NCBI RefSeq assembly: GCF_001665575.1
Contig: NZ_LZSU01000009.1
Coordinates: 21,486 to 85,485, forward strand
Source: Mycobacterium sp. 852013-51886_SCH5428379
Lineage (GTDB): Bacteria; Actinomycetota; Actinomycetes; Mycobacteriales; Mycobacteriaceae
Length of the DNA stretch: 64,000 nucleotides
Direction: 5' to 3'
Program-made: the position numbers and the translations under genes
The notes under the pieces: model-generated
Seen by the model: the letters and a program-made list of their open reading frames with translations, nothing else
Databases searched by the model: none
What the model was told of the DNA's origin: nothing
Part shown: positions 35,130 to 43,925 of the stretch, piece after piece
How positions within the stretch are numbered: the first letter of the stretch is position 1
How the letters are laid out: each line of letters opens with the position of its first letter

Positions 35130-37883
35130 TCAGGGCAGTACGCGGTCGAGCTGGCCGCGCGAGGTGATTCCCAACTTCGTGAACACCTTGCCGAGGTGGT
35201 ACTGCACGGTGCGAGCGCTGATGAACAGCCGGGCGCCGATTTCCGGGTTCGACAATCCGTCCCTGGCCAGGCGCGCCACCTGGGCCTCCTGCGCGGTGAG
35301 TTGCTGATCGGCCACCGGCGAATCGGTCTTGCGCGGGGTGTCGCCGACGGCGGCCAGTTCGCGCCGGGACCGCTCGGCGAACGCGCCCATGCCCATGTCG
35401 GTGAACATCTCATGAGCGGTGCGCAGTTCGGCGCGGGCCTCGCCGCGGCGGCGTTCCCGGCGCAACCATTCCCCGTACACCAGGTGCGCGCGGGCCAGTT
35501 CGGCCCGCACCCGGGTGCGACTGAGGTGCTCGATCGCTTCGCGGTAACAGCGCTCGGCCCCATCACCCACGGCGACGATGGCCCGTGACCGCTTTTCGAG
35601 GCCGAGTGCCCAGTCGGTGCCGCTGGAGCTGGTGATGTGACTGAGCCGGTGCAGCGTGTCGGTTGCCTCCGACAAGGCGCCGCTACGCACCGCGGCCTCG
35701 ATGAGCTCCGGCAGGGCCCAGCTCGCGGAACTCAACTCCGAGAGGTCCTCGGTCGCATGTCTGGCCGCGGCGAGCGCTGAGTGGTAATCACCGCACCCGT
35801 TGTGCAGCACGGCTTTCGCCCACGAGGTGAACGTGAGGCCGTTTCCCTCGCCCCGTGCGGTGACTTCCGCCGTCGTGGTCGCGGCCAGCGCCGCCACCAC
35901 GTCGTGCTCACCGCGCATCGCCGCAAGGCCGAGTGCGGCGTAGGGCGCGATCCTGGTGCCCGTCGCGTCTGTGGCGCTCTGCAATTCCTCGATCAGGGCT
36001 GCGGCGCCTTTGAGATCCCCGTGCACGAGCAACGTGCATGCGCGCGAGTTCAACGCCAGCGGCACGTGGCTCAGCGCGCCGGCGCCCCGGACCAGTTCGA
36101 CGTGGCGTTCGGAGAGGCGGTACCACCCGTCGTCGTCCCAGGACCGGGTCGCGGCGACGAATGCGCACCACACCCACCTGCGCTGCTCCTCGGGTGACAG
36201 GTCGTCGAAGGCGTTGAGCGCGAGTCGAAGTCGTGGCAGAGCAGCGGCATACCCGTCGATGAAGTGCGTGACCAGCCAGTCGAGCAACAGGTCGGCCATC
36301 TCCGGCCGACCCGTCGGCCGCGGCGCGGTCGCGGCGGCGCGGGCGATCTCGAGGGCACTTCCCCCCGCGGCGAGGCGGCCGGCGAACATGGTGGCCGTGA
36401 AAGCGTCCATGTACGTCGTCCGCGAGAGCGCGGGGTCGATGAATTCCAGTTGTGTGGCCGCCTTCAACAACAACGGCGGCGCGTCACTGCCCCGGCTGGA
36501 GAGGAACGCGATCCGCCCGCGGGCCAAATCGGCACCGGCCTGCTGTAGGCGGGTGAGCGGCCCGCCTTCGGCCATCGCGAGAAGGTCCGTCGCCGTGTCG
36601 AACGCACCGGCCTCGATCTTGGCCGACGCCGCGGCCAGGGCGCGATCGGCGCGTTGCGCCGGGGACACCGTGAGCGTCGCCGCCCGTTCCAGGAATGCCG
36701 CCGCTGCCCCGACGCCGCCGCGGACCTGTGCCCGCGCGGCCGAACTCTCCAAGTCGGCGGCGACGGTGTCGTCGGGTCCGGAAGCGGCATGCGCCCGATG
36801 CCAGGCTCGTCGATCGGGGTCGGTCTGGGCGTCGGTGGCCATCGCGAGCGCGCGGTGCGCTTCGCGCCGCTGCGCGAGCGTCGCAGAGTGATAGGCCGCC
36901 GACCGCACCAGCGGATGCCGGAACCGCACGCGACTGGCGAACGTCGCCAACTCAGCCTCGACGGCAGGCGCCGCAGCCTCGCTGTCGATGCCCAATTCGG
37001 TTGCCGCGCGCCACATCAGCGCGACATCGCCCGTAGGCTCCGCGGCGGCGATCGTCAGCAGCCGCCTGGTGTCCTCGGGCAGCGTGTCGATCCGGGCCCG
37101 AAAAGTGGACTCCACGTCAGCCGGCAGACGGACCGCCTCGGGCACTCCGAAACCGCCCGCGAGTTCTTCGGCGCTCAGCGCTCGGGGAAGCTCCAGCAGA
37201 GCCAACGGATTACCGCGGGTCTCGGCGACGATCTGGTCGCGGACCCGGGTGTCGATCGGCCCGGCCAACGCCGTTTCGAGTAGCACCCGCGCATCGATAC
37301 CGCGCAAGCCGCGGATCACGAGGGCGGGCAATCCGGTGAACGCTTCGGTGGGAACCCGCGCGGCGAACACCAGACCCACGGACTCCGCCCCCAACCGGCG
37401 TGCCACGAACGCAAGGACCTGCGCCGAAGCCCGGTCCAGCCACTGTTCGTCGTCGGCCAGACACAGCAGTGGCCGCTCCTCGGCGGCATGCGACAGGAGG
37501 TTCAACACCGCGAGACCGACGAGGAAGCGGTCCGGTGCGGGTCCGGTGCTCATGCCGAGCGCGGTGCTCAACGCCACCCGCTGCGGTTCAGGCAATCGGC
37601 CCTCGTGCTCCATAAGCGGCAGGCACAATTGGTGCAGGCCTGCGAAGGCCAATTCCATTTCGGCCTGGACCCCGGCGGTCCGAACGACGCGGCAGTCGAC
37701 CGCCGATGCCGCGAGATGTTCCAACAGTGCGGTCTTACCAGCGCCTGCGTCACCGCGGAGCACCAACGCGCGACTCTCTCCGGCGTTCAGCGCAGCGACC
37801 AACCCGTCGAGCACCGCGACTTCCTCACGACGCCCGATCAGCTCGACCGCGCCGCCGTTCCCGGCGGCACCGCTTGCCCGCAC
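35130..37883 (-). CDS. Large LuxR-family (LAL/MalT-like) ATP-binding regulator
   Basis: A 917-residue transcription regulator. The N-terminal AAA-type ATPase has Walker A LRGDAGAGKTALLEHL near residue 45 and a Walker B region around LLCLADDEQWLD. A long TPR-like helical middle follows (about 400-830). The C-terminal LuxR helix-turn-helix near 855-915 reads LTAQEAQVARLARDGLSN then ISARTVQYHLGKVFTKLGI. Proteins of this LAL type switch on pathway genes in response to a ligand and ATP. A second relative lies at 48271-51072 with many shared segments. Its targets are not evident. The DUF1348/SDR pair downstream on the same strand could be one. Confidence 0.92.
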   Translation of the reverse strand: MRASGAAGNGGAVELIGRREEVAVLDGLVAALNAGESRALVLRGDAGAGKTALLEHLAASAVDCRVVRTAGVQAEMELAFAGLHQLCLPLMEHEGRLPEPQRVALSTALGMSTGPAPDRFLVGLAVLNLLSHAAEERPLLCLADDEQWLDRASAQVLAFVARRLGAESVGLVFAARVPTEAFTGLPALVIRGLRGIDARVLLETALAGPIDTRVRDQIVAETRGNPLALLELPRALSAEELAGGFGVPEAVRLPADVESTFRARIDTLPEDTRRLLTIAAAEPTGDVALMWRAATELGIDSEAAAPAVEAELATFASRVRFRHPLVRSAAYHSATLAQRREAHRALAMATDAQTDPDRRAWHRAHAASGPDDTVAADLESSAARAQVRGGVGAAAAFLERAATLTVSPAQRADRALAAASAKIEAGAFDTATDLLAMAEGGPLTRLQQAGADLARGRIAFLSSRGSDAPPLLLKAATQLEFIDPALSRTTYMDAFTATMFAGRLAAGGSALEIARAAATAPRPTGRPEMADLLLDWLVTHFIDGYAAALPRLRLALNAFDDLSPEEQRRWVWCAFVAATRSWDDDGWYRLSERHVELVRGAGALSHVPLALNSRACTLLVHGDLKGAAALIEELQSATDATGTRIAPYAALGLAAMRGEHDVVAALAATTTAEVTARGEGNGLTFTSWAKAVLHNGCGDYHSALAAARHATEDLSELSSASWALPELIEAAVRSGALSEATDTLHRLSHITSSSGTDWALGLEKRSRAIVAVGDGAERCYREAIEHLSRTRVRAELARAHLVYGEWLRRERRRGEARAELRTAHEMFTDMGMGAFAERSRRELAAVGDTPRKTDSPVADQQLTAQEAQVARLARDGLSNPEIGARLFISARTVQYHLGKVFTKLGITSRGQLDRVLP

Positions 37884-38108
37884 GGGTCGACGTTATATCG
37901 CCCGGACCGGCTTCGCTGCGGTTGGTTGGTCCGTCGGTTTTAGCTGGTCGCGGACCATCCAGGCGCGCCGCGGCTACTGTGCCGCCACGAGGGAATCAGG
38001 CCCCCGGCCTGCGCCCCCCGGGCATCGCTTAAGCAAGGCGATTACGGTAATAACTGCGGGTGCGGCGTTGCCCCGCTGCCCTCTTCCCATCTGTTCGCGA
38101 GGAGATCC

Positions 38109-38984
38109 ATGCGGTTACGGCGGTTCGCGATCGTCTGTGCGGCACTGCTCATCACCGGTTGCGCACCACAGGTCTGGGGCGCGCCGCCCACCGTCGCGCC
38201 CCAGGCTCCCGTCCCGGCGCCGCCGGCCGCCCCACCCGCACCGACGGCATTCGACGGGCTCGACGCCCGCGTCCGTCAGGCGACCGCCGACGCCGCGGAA
38301 TCCGGCGCCGAGATCGAGACCGTGGTGTTGGACCGCACCACCGGCCAGGTCGTGTCCAACGGGGTCACCACGCCTTTCCCGATCGCGTCCGTGGTGAAGC
38401 TGTTCATCGCCGACGACCTGCTGCTGCAGGAAGCGGAGGGCACGACGGAACTGTCTCCGGCCGACCACGCCGCACTCGACCGCATGCTGCGCGCCTCCGA
38501 TGACGGCGCGGCGGAGCAGTTCTGGGAGCGCAGCGGTGGGACCGCCATCGTCGACCGCATCGTCGCCCGGTACGGGCTGACCGGTACGACCGCGCCCCCG
38601 AACGGGCATTGGGACGTCACGCTCAGCACCGCAGCGGACCTCGTGCGCTACTACGCCATGCTGCTGGACGGTACCGGCGGGCTCCCGGCCGACCGGGCCG
38701 ACGTCATCATCGGCAACCTCGCACAGTCCACGCCGACGGGCGCCGACGGTTATCCGCAGCGGTTTGGCATCCCCGACGGGCTGGGTGCCGAGCCGGTGGC
38801 GGTCAAACAGGGCTGGTTCTGCTGCTGGAACGGCGCCAACCAGCTGCACGTGTCCACCGCCGCGATCGGGCCCGACCGCCGCTACGTGATGGCCATCAGC
38901 TCGGTGGGACCCAGCGACGCCTCCGAGGCACGCGAAACCCTTACGCGCGCCGTCAAGACGATGTTCCCGGGCGGCGCGATCTAA
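38109..38984 (+). CDS. LppW-like lipoprotein with beta-lactamase-like fold
   Basis: A 291-residue exported protein. The signal peptide ends in the lipobox LITGC (Cys at about 18), so it should be lipid-anchored outside the membrane. A Pro/Ala-rich linker follows, then a serine-hydrolase-like domain with SVVKLFIA (SxxK motif) near residue 93, an SDDGAAEQFW segment in the SxN position and KQGW in the KTG position. The pattern resembles LppW of M. tuberculosis and class A beta-lactamase folds. Whether it still hydrolyses anything is unclear, since the second and third motifs deviate. ATG 38109 follows GAGGAG. It stands alone. Confidence 0.72.
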   Translation: MRLRRFAIVCAALLITGCAPQVWGAPPTVAPQAPVPAPPAAPPAPTAFDGLDARVRQATADAAESGAEIETVVLDRTTGQVVSNGVTTPFPIASVVKLFIADDLLLQEAEGTTELSPADHAALDRMLRASDDGAAEQFWERSGGTAIVDRIVARYGLTGTTAPPNGHWDVTLSTAADLVRYYAMLLDGTGGLPADRADVIIGNLAQSTPTGADGYPQRFGIPDGLGAEPVAVKQGWFCCWNGANQLHVSTAAIGPDRRYVMAISSVGPSDASEARETLTRAVKTMFPGGAI

Positions 38985-39071
38985 CACGCCGCCCGGCGGC
39001 CCTGCGCGCCATCTCTATGCTGGGGGCTTGATCCGCTGAGCGGGAGGGCCACGAAAGCGGGGGTAGGGCAC

Positions 39072-39689
39072 GTGCGCGACGACGAGACGAACAACGACCG
39101 GGACGGGCTACCGGCCGCGAACGAGCCGGCACCGGGTGACCGCCCGTCCGGGACGATCCGCTGGCAGGACGCTGCCACCGCCCGCCCGCGCCAGCCGACC
39201 GTGGCCGAGGCCCGTCAACGCGACAAGGCGCGAAAGGCCCGCGAGGCCGCCGCACTCTTCGCCGAGGAGCAGGCGCGCCGACAGGAGGCTCGAGCGGCGT
39301 CGCGACGCAAGGCCATGATGGGGTCGGTCGCGGTGGTGGGGCTCGTCGGCGTCGTCGCACTCGGCTATCACGTTCTCAACGACGACGACGAGGTGTCCGC
39401 GACCTGTGTCCGGGACGGCACCAACGAGGTGGTCCCCGAGCAGTACTGTTCGACCGGCAGCGCCGGAGTCGGCGGCCTCTTCATCTTCGCCGGGACGCCC
39501 TACCGGTACTACTACGGCGGTAACAACGGCGGTGTCGGCACCACCGCGCGCGGCGGCACCCTCGAACTGCCGAGAGGCGCTACCGGCAGGACGTCGGCCG
39601 GACAGACCATCACCCGCGGCGGCGCCGACTCCGGTTCGATCACTCGCGGTGGCTTCGGTTCGAGCAGCCAGAGCGGCTCGGGCAGCTGA
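39072..39689 (+). CDS. Single-pass membrane protein, YjfM/YgiB (DUF1190)-like
   Basis: A 205-residue protein from GTG 39072. A charged cytoplasmic N-terminus with an Arg/Ala-rich coiled segment (about 40-80) is followed by one transmembrane helix (about 84-102). An external domain then carries two Cys (SATCVRDG and EQYCSTG), a Tyr-rich YRYYYGGNNGG and a Gly/Ser/Thr-rich tail. Similarity to DUF1190 is weak by itself. Its place directly before a glutathionylspermidine-synthase-like gene and a DUF350 gene mirrors the E. coli yjfM-yjfC-yjfL arrangement and supports the call. The next gene starts one base after its stop. Confidence 0.6.
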   Translation: MRDDETNNDRDGLPAANEPAPGDRPSGTIRWQDAATARPRQPTVAEARQRDKARKAREAAALFAEEQARRQEARAASRRKAMMGSVAVVGLVGVVALGYHVLNDDDEVSATCVRDGTNEVVPEQYCSTGSAGVGGLFIFAGTPYRYYYGGNNGGVGTTARGGTLELPRGATGRTSAGQTITRGGADSGSITRGGFGSSSQSGSGS

Positions 39690-39690
39690 G

Positions 39691-40857
39691 ATGAGACGGG
39701 AACGCCACGCTCCGCGCGCCGGGTGGCAACGCATCGTCGGCGAGCAGGGCATGTGCTTCGGCACCCCGGCACGCGACGCCACCGGAGCGGAGCGGCCCTA
39801 CTGGGACGAATCCGTGCACTACGTCTTCGACATGGACGAGGTGCTGTCGATCGAGGCATCGGTCGAGGTGCTGCACTCGATGTGCCTGGACGCGGTCGAA
39901 CACGTCATACTCACCGAGCGCTATCGGGACTTCGGGCTGCCCGAGTGGTCCTGGGAACACATCGAGAAGTCCTGGCGCCGCGGCGATCCGCACCTCTACG
40001 GCCGCTTCGACCTACGCTACGACGGCAGTCGCCCGCCAGTCCTGTTGGAGTACAACGCCGATACCCCGACGTCGCTGCTCGAGGCGGCGATCCTGCAGTG
40101 GCACTGGAAGACTGCGGTCTTCCCCGCCGACGATCAGTGGAATTCGCTGCACGAACGGCTGGTCGCCCGGTGGGCGGAGATCCGGCACCTGCTGCCCGGC
40201 TCCGAAACCCACTTCACGTGGTCGTCGGCCGACCCGACCGGTGAGGACAACGTCACGCTGGCCTACATCCAGGAGTGCGCCGCGGAGGCGGGGCTGCACA
40301 CCGTGGGCCTGCCGATCGAGGAGATCGGTTGGGACGAGGACCTGGACCGGTTCGTCGACCTCGAGGAGGCTCCCATCGCCTCCATCTTCAAGCTGTACCC
40401 CTGGGAGTGGCTCATCGACGACGACTTCGGCCGTCGCGCAGTCGAATCGCTTCCGCAGACGATGTGGGTCGAGCCGATGTGGAAGACGCTGCTGAGCAAC
40501 AAGGCGATCCTGGCGGTGCTGTGGGAGATGCACCCCGGCCACCCGAACCTGTTGCCGGCGTACGTCGACGATCCGCACGAGCTGGTCGACTTCGTCCGCA
40601 AGCCGAAACTGGGCCGCGAGGGCGCGAACGTCACGATCGTCGCCGACGGGCACGAGACGCAGACCGGCGGCGTCTACGGCGAGGAGGGATTCGTCTACCA
40701 GCTGTTCGATCCGCTGCCGCAGTTCGACGACATGCGCCCGGCGCTCGGGGCGTGGATCGTCGGGGACGAGTCCGCCGGACTCGGCATCCGCGAGACCTCC
40801 GGGCTCGTCACCGACGACGGCGCCGCCTTCGTACCCCACCGCATTCCGATGTCGTGA
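39691..40857 (+). CDS. Glutathionylspermidine-synthase-like ATP-grasp ligase (YjfC/YgiC-like)
   Basis: A 388-residue protein with the C-terminal synthetase (ATP-grasp) domain of glutathionylspermidine synthase but no amidase domain, as in E. coli YjfC and YgiC. Recognisable segments are RFDLRYDGSRPPVLLEYNADTPTS near residue 110, SIFKLYPWEWL, a KPKLGREGANV loop and QLFDPLPQF. It should join an amine to a carboxylate with ATP. True glutathionylspermidine is not expected in mycobacteria, so the substrate is open. ATG 39691 is one base past the previous stop, and the DUF350 gene follows after 22 bases: a three-gene operon. Confidence 0.85.
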   Translation: MRRERHAPRAGWQRIVGEQGMCFGTPARDATGAERPYWDESVHYVFDMDEVLSIEASVEVLHSMCLDAVEHVILTERYRDFGLPEWSWEHIEKSWRRGDPHLYGRFDLRYDGSRPPVLLEYNADTPTSLLEAAILQWHWKTAVFPADDQWNSLHERLVARWAEIRHLLPGSETHFTWSSADPTGEDNVTLAYIQECAAEAGLHTVGLPIEEIGWDEDLDRFVDLEEAPIASIFKLYPWEWLIDDDFGRRAVESLPQTMWVEPMWKTLLSNKAILAVLWEMHPGHPNLLPAYVDDPHELVDFVRKPKLGREGANVTIVADGHETQTGGVYGEEGFVYQLFDPLPQFDDMRPALGAWIVGDESAGLGIRETSGLVTDDGAAFVPHRIPMS

Positions 40858-40879
40858 CCGAGAGGAACTCCCCCGCCCC

Positions 40880-41329
40880 ATGACGACCCTTGCTTTGCAA
40901 GACGATTACTGGTCCGTCCTCGGTCACGGTGTGGCCGCGATCGCGCTGTATGCCATCGTCGGCCTCGCGCTGATCGTGCTCGGATTCTTCGTGCTCGATT
41001 GGACGACGCCGGGACCCCTGCGGACGCTCGTGCAGGCGCGACGCCCCAACGCGGCGGCGATCGCCGCATCGGGCCTGGTATCCCTGTCGCTGGTCGTGGT
41101 GCTCGCGATCTTCGCCTCGTCCGGCGACCTGCTCGACGGGCTGATCCGAACGGTCGTCTTCGGGCTGCTCGGTATTGTCGCCCAAGCGGTTTCGGTGCGC
41201 GTCGTCGAGCTGATCACCGGCATCGACGTCGGTGCCGTGCTGGCCGCCGAACGCTACACGCCGGAGGTGCTGGTGGTGGTGGCTGCGCACTTCGGGTTGG
41301 GGCTCATCGTCGCGGCGTCCATCCTCTGA
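40880..41329 (+). CDS. DUF350 (YjfL-like) membrane protein
   Basis: A 149-residue protein with four hydrophobic helices in two repeats, the DUF350 pattern: an N-terminal AIALYAIVGLALIVLGFFVLD, then NAAAIAASGLVSLSLVVV and a matching second half. E. coli YjfL has the same form and sits beside the ATP-grasp gene. The function is unknown; the co-occurrence suggests a membrane complex with the ligase and the YjfM-like protein. ATG 40880 begins 22 bases after the ligase stop. Confidence 0.8.
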   Translation: MTTLALQDDYWSVLGHGVAAIALYAIVGLALIVLGFFVLDWTTPGPLRTLVQARRPNAAAIAASGLVSLSLVVVLAIFASSGDLLDGLIRTVVFGLLGIVAQAVSVRVVELITGIDVGAVLAAERYTPEVLVVVAAHFGLGLIVAASIL

Positions 41330-41342
41330 CGGGACCCCGGGG

Positions 41343-41876
41343 ATGCGTTCGTCGGGAGGTCCGCGGCGGTGGACCCGGCTCGCTACCGTCGCCAACGGCG
41401 CTCACCTGTTCTATGAACTGGCCGCCGGGGTCGCGATGCCGTTCGCGTCGCGGACGGGACCGGTGGTCGCCGCTGCGGGGTGGGCGACGGGCACGGCCGC
41501 GGCCTACTCGGCCGCCGGTCGTCGGAACCGTTCGTGGGACGGCATTTTCGGGCTTCTCAACGGGGTGTATCTGACGGCGGTGATCGCGCACTTCATCTAC
41601 TGGCCGAAGCGGTGGATCGGGGGCGTGCCCTACCTGACCGAATGCGAAGGTATGCGCGGCGCGGTGGTGGCGCCCTACAACGGGATCCTCTGTGTATCCG
41701 GGGTGGCCGCCGTCGCCGGCCTGTTCGAGCACGGCCGCGCAGGCGCCCGTGGCGCACTGGTGACCCTGGTCGGCGTCCCCCTCCTGCTCAGGCTGCAGGC
41801 CATCGAGTTCCGGCGGCTGCGCGTCCAGGCGCAGCGGCAACCGGGCTGGTGGAACCGGCGGCTGCAGCCGGAATAG
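41343..41876 (+). CDS. Small membrane protein of unknown function
   Basis: A 177-residue protein from ATG 41343 with four or five hydrophobic stretches (for example FYELAAGVAMPF, GLLNGVYLTAVIAHFIYWPKRW and GILCVSGVAAVAGLF) and a basic C-terminus. I do not recognise a family. It begins 14 bases after the DUF350 stop, so it is probably the fourth gene of the YjfM/C/L-like operon; whether it is functionally tied is unknown. Confidence 0.65.
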   Translation: MRSSGGPRRWTRLATVANGAHLFYELAAGVAMPFASRTGPVVAAAGWATGTAAAYSAAGRRNRSWDGIFGLLNGVYLTAVIAHFIYWPKRWIGGVPYLTECEGMRGAVVAPYNGILCVSGVAAVAGLFEHGRAGARGALVTLVGVPLLLRLQAIEFRRLRVQAQRQPGWWNRRLQPE

Positions 41877-41935
41877 CCGTCGCACAACCGGTGTTGGCCC
41901 GCAGGTAGGCGGAGCGACGACACGGAGGCGGCAAC

Positions 41936-42604
41936 ATGAAGATCGGAATCATCGGCGCAGGACACATCGGTGGCACGTTGGTACGCCGACTTCGGCAACT
42001 CGGACACGACGTCGCCGTGGCCAATTCCCGCGCCCCCGAGACCCTGGCCGACCTCGCCGCCGAGACCGGAGCCACGCCCGTATGGGCGAAGGACGCTGCC
42101 GCCGACGCCGACCTCGTGATCATCAGCATTCCGCAGAAGAATGTCCCGGATCTGGCCGGCGGCATCGTCGACGCGCGTCGGCCCGGCGCCCCGGTGATCG
42201 AGACCAACAACTACTACCCACAGCAGCGCGACGGCGAGATCGCCCCGATCGAGGACGGCCAACCGGAGAGTGCCTGGGTCTCGGAGCAGATCGGCGCACC
42301 GGTGTACAAGGTGTTCAACGGCATCTTCTGGAAGCACCTGCTCGAGCGCGGGACGCCGAGCGGCACTCCGGGTCGCATCGCGCTTCCGATCGCCGGTGAG
42401 GCGGGACCGGGCCGCGACCTGGTACACGCCCTCGTCGATCAGCTCGGGTTCGACCCCGTCGACGCAGGTCCGATCTCGGAGTCGTGGCGCCAGCAACCCG
42501 GAACCCCGGTGTACGGCAAAGACTTCGACGCGGACGACGCGCGGAAGGCGCTCGCCGAGGCGACGCCCGAACGTACGGCGGAGTGGAGCGCGCGCACCGC
42601 GTAG
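41936..42604 (+). CDS. NADPH/F420-dependent oxidoreductase-like protein
   Basis: A 222-residue protein starting MKIGIIGAGHIGGTLVRRL, the Rossmann motif of the coenzyme F420-dependent NADP oxidoreductase family (PF03807). It continues with VANSRAPETLADLA (phosphate-binding loop) and LVIISIPQKNVPDL. True F420:NADP reductases regenerate F420H2, but many members are related dehydrogenases, so the cofactor pair is not settled by sequence. ATG 41936 follows a CACGGAGG site. It is monocistronic and convergent with the lycopene cyclase gene. Confidence 0.8.
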   Translation: MKIGIIGAGHIGGTLVRRLRQLGHDVAVANSRAPETLADLAAETGATPVWAKDAAADADLVIISIPQKNVPDLAGGIVDARRPGAPVIETNNYYPQQRDGEIAPIEDGQPESAWVSEQIGAPVYKVFNGIFWKHLLERGTPSGTPGRIALPIAGEAGPGRDLVHALVDQLGFDPVDAGPISESWRQQPGTPVYGKDFDADDARKALAEATPERTAEWSARTA

Positions 42605-42636
42605 CCGTTGCGCAGATCGATGGCATCACCGCCACG

Positions 42637-43812
42637 TCACGCATCGTTCGTACGCACCGGCCGAACGAACGCCGACGCGACGAGGCGGCGTCGCAACCGG
42701 CCGTTCGACGCAGCGAACAGGTGGTTCATCGCGGCGATGTGACCGCCGAGGTCATCCCGCCCGGTGAGGTAGGTCCAGCGGTGCACTTCCGGGAGAGCGA
42801 AGAACTGCTCGAAGAAGCCCGGCACCTCCTGCGGCGGCATCCGCAGCAGCGCTTCCAGCCCGATACGCCGAAGGCGGTGGACGATTTTCGCCGAGACCGG
42901 CCACACGGTGTCTTGAGCTGCCGTCAGCGCCCGCGCCGGGTCCCGTGGCAGGTGCTCGGCGATCGCCGCGGCCACCCGTGGGGCCAATCCGAGGGACGCG
43001 GCGAGGCTGAATCCGGTCGCGGGGTGGATCAACGGCGCGGCCGCCCCGAACCCGAGAACGCCGTAACCGCGGTGGCGCGGATGGTCCACCGGAAACGAGA
43101 CCCGCTCCGTGCGAACGCCGTCGGGCGGAATGATCCCGTGGTGCGCGAGCCGGGCGTGCAGACGCCGGCGCAACGTCGTCAGCGACAGTCCGGGCCGGCG
43201 CGCCAGTGACGTCTCCTCCACCAGCACCTCACCACCGCCCAGTGGCACGACGTAGAGGAACGTCGGCCACCCGGTCTCACCGTGGTCGGCGCGCCAGTCC
43301 ATGAACAGCGCCTCCCCCGAGGACGTGAGCGGAGCGGCTGCCTCGTCGTCCAGCACGACGCCGTACGCAGTCTGCGCCGCAGCCGTATGCCCCGGTCCCG
43401 CGCCGGCCAGCGGTCGCGCCCAACCGCCTGCGTCCACGACGACCGCGGCCCGCAGCGAAGATCCGTCCGCGAGGGTGACCACACCGCGTTGCGGTGAACC
43501 GACGGCGCGACCGGTGTGTACCCGCACGGCGGTCAGCCGACCGGTCAGGTGCGCGAACAGGGTGGGCACGTCGAGTACGGCGTACTCCCAGCCCAGATCG
43601 TGCTCCGTCAGCGCGATCGCGCGTCCCACCGCGCGGGCCGCGACCACGGACTCGGGCAGTTCGACGGGCAGCTCACGGCTCCACATGCCGTAGGTCGCGG
43701 TCCACGGCCGCTCTGGCGCCGGGTCGAGCAATCCGGTCTCGAGCCCCAGCCGGCCGCATGCCCCCGCCAGGGCCATCCCCGCGGGACCGCCGCCGACCAC
43801 CAGAACGTCCAT
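42637..43812 (-). CDS. Lycopene cyclase (CrtL/CrtY type)
   Basis: A 391-residue flavoprotein-like cyclase that would turn lycopene into beta-carotene at the membrane. It begins with the dinucleotide fold VLVVGGGPAGMALAG. The conserved cyclase motif GEVLVEETSLARRPGL lies near residue 195 and the PATGFSLA segment near 270. No crtE, crtB or crtI lies nearby, so the substrate must be supplied by genes elsewhere. It starts at ATG 43812, divergent from the DUF1906 gene. Confidence 0.85.
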   Translation of the reverse strand: MDVLVVGGGPAGMALAGACGRLGLETGLLDPAPERPWTATYGMWSRELPVELPESVVAARAVGRAIALTEHDLGWEYAVLDVPTLFAHLTGRLTAVRVHTGRAVGSPQRGVVTLADGSSLRAAVVVDAGGWARPLAGAGPGHTAAAQTAYGVVLDDEAAAPLTSSGEALFMDWRADHGETGWPTFLYVVPLGGGEVLVEETSLARRPGLSLTTLRRRLHARLAHHGIIPPDGVRTERVSFPVDHPRHRGYGVLGFGAAAPLIHPATGFSLAASLGLAPRVAAAIAEHLPRDPARALTAAQDTVWPVSAKIVHRLRRIGLEALLRMPPQEVPGFFEQFFALPEVHRWTYLTGRDDLGGHIAAMNHLFAASNGRLRRRLVASAFVRPVRTNDA

Positions 43813-43925
43813 TCGCCCTATCGTGCCCCAATCCCCCGGCGAGGCGTCACGATCAACTCCCGTCCCATTGTTAACATCCGGCCGTGCCAGGCTCGCCGCA
43901 AGACTTCAGCCTCCGGCGGTCGCCC

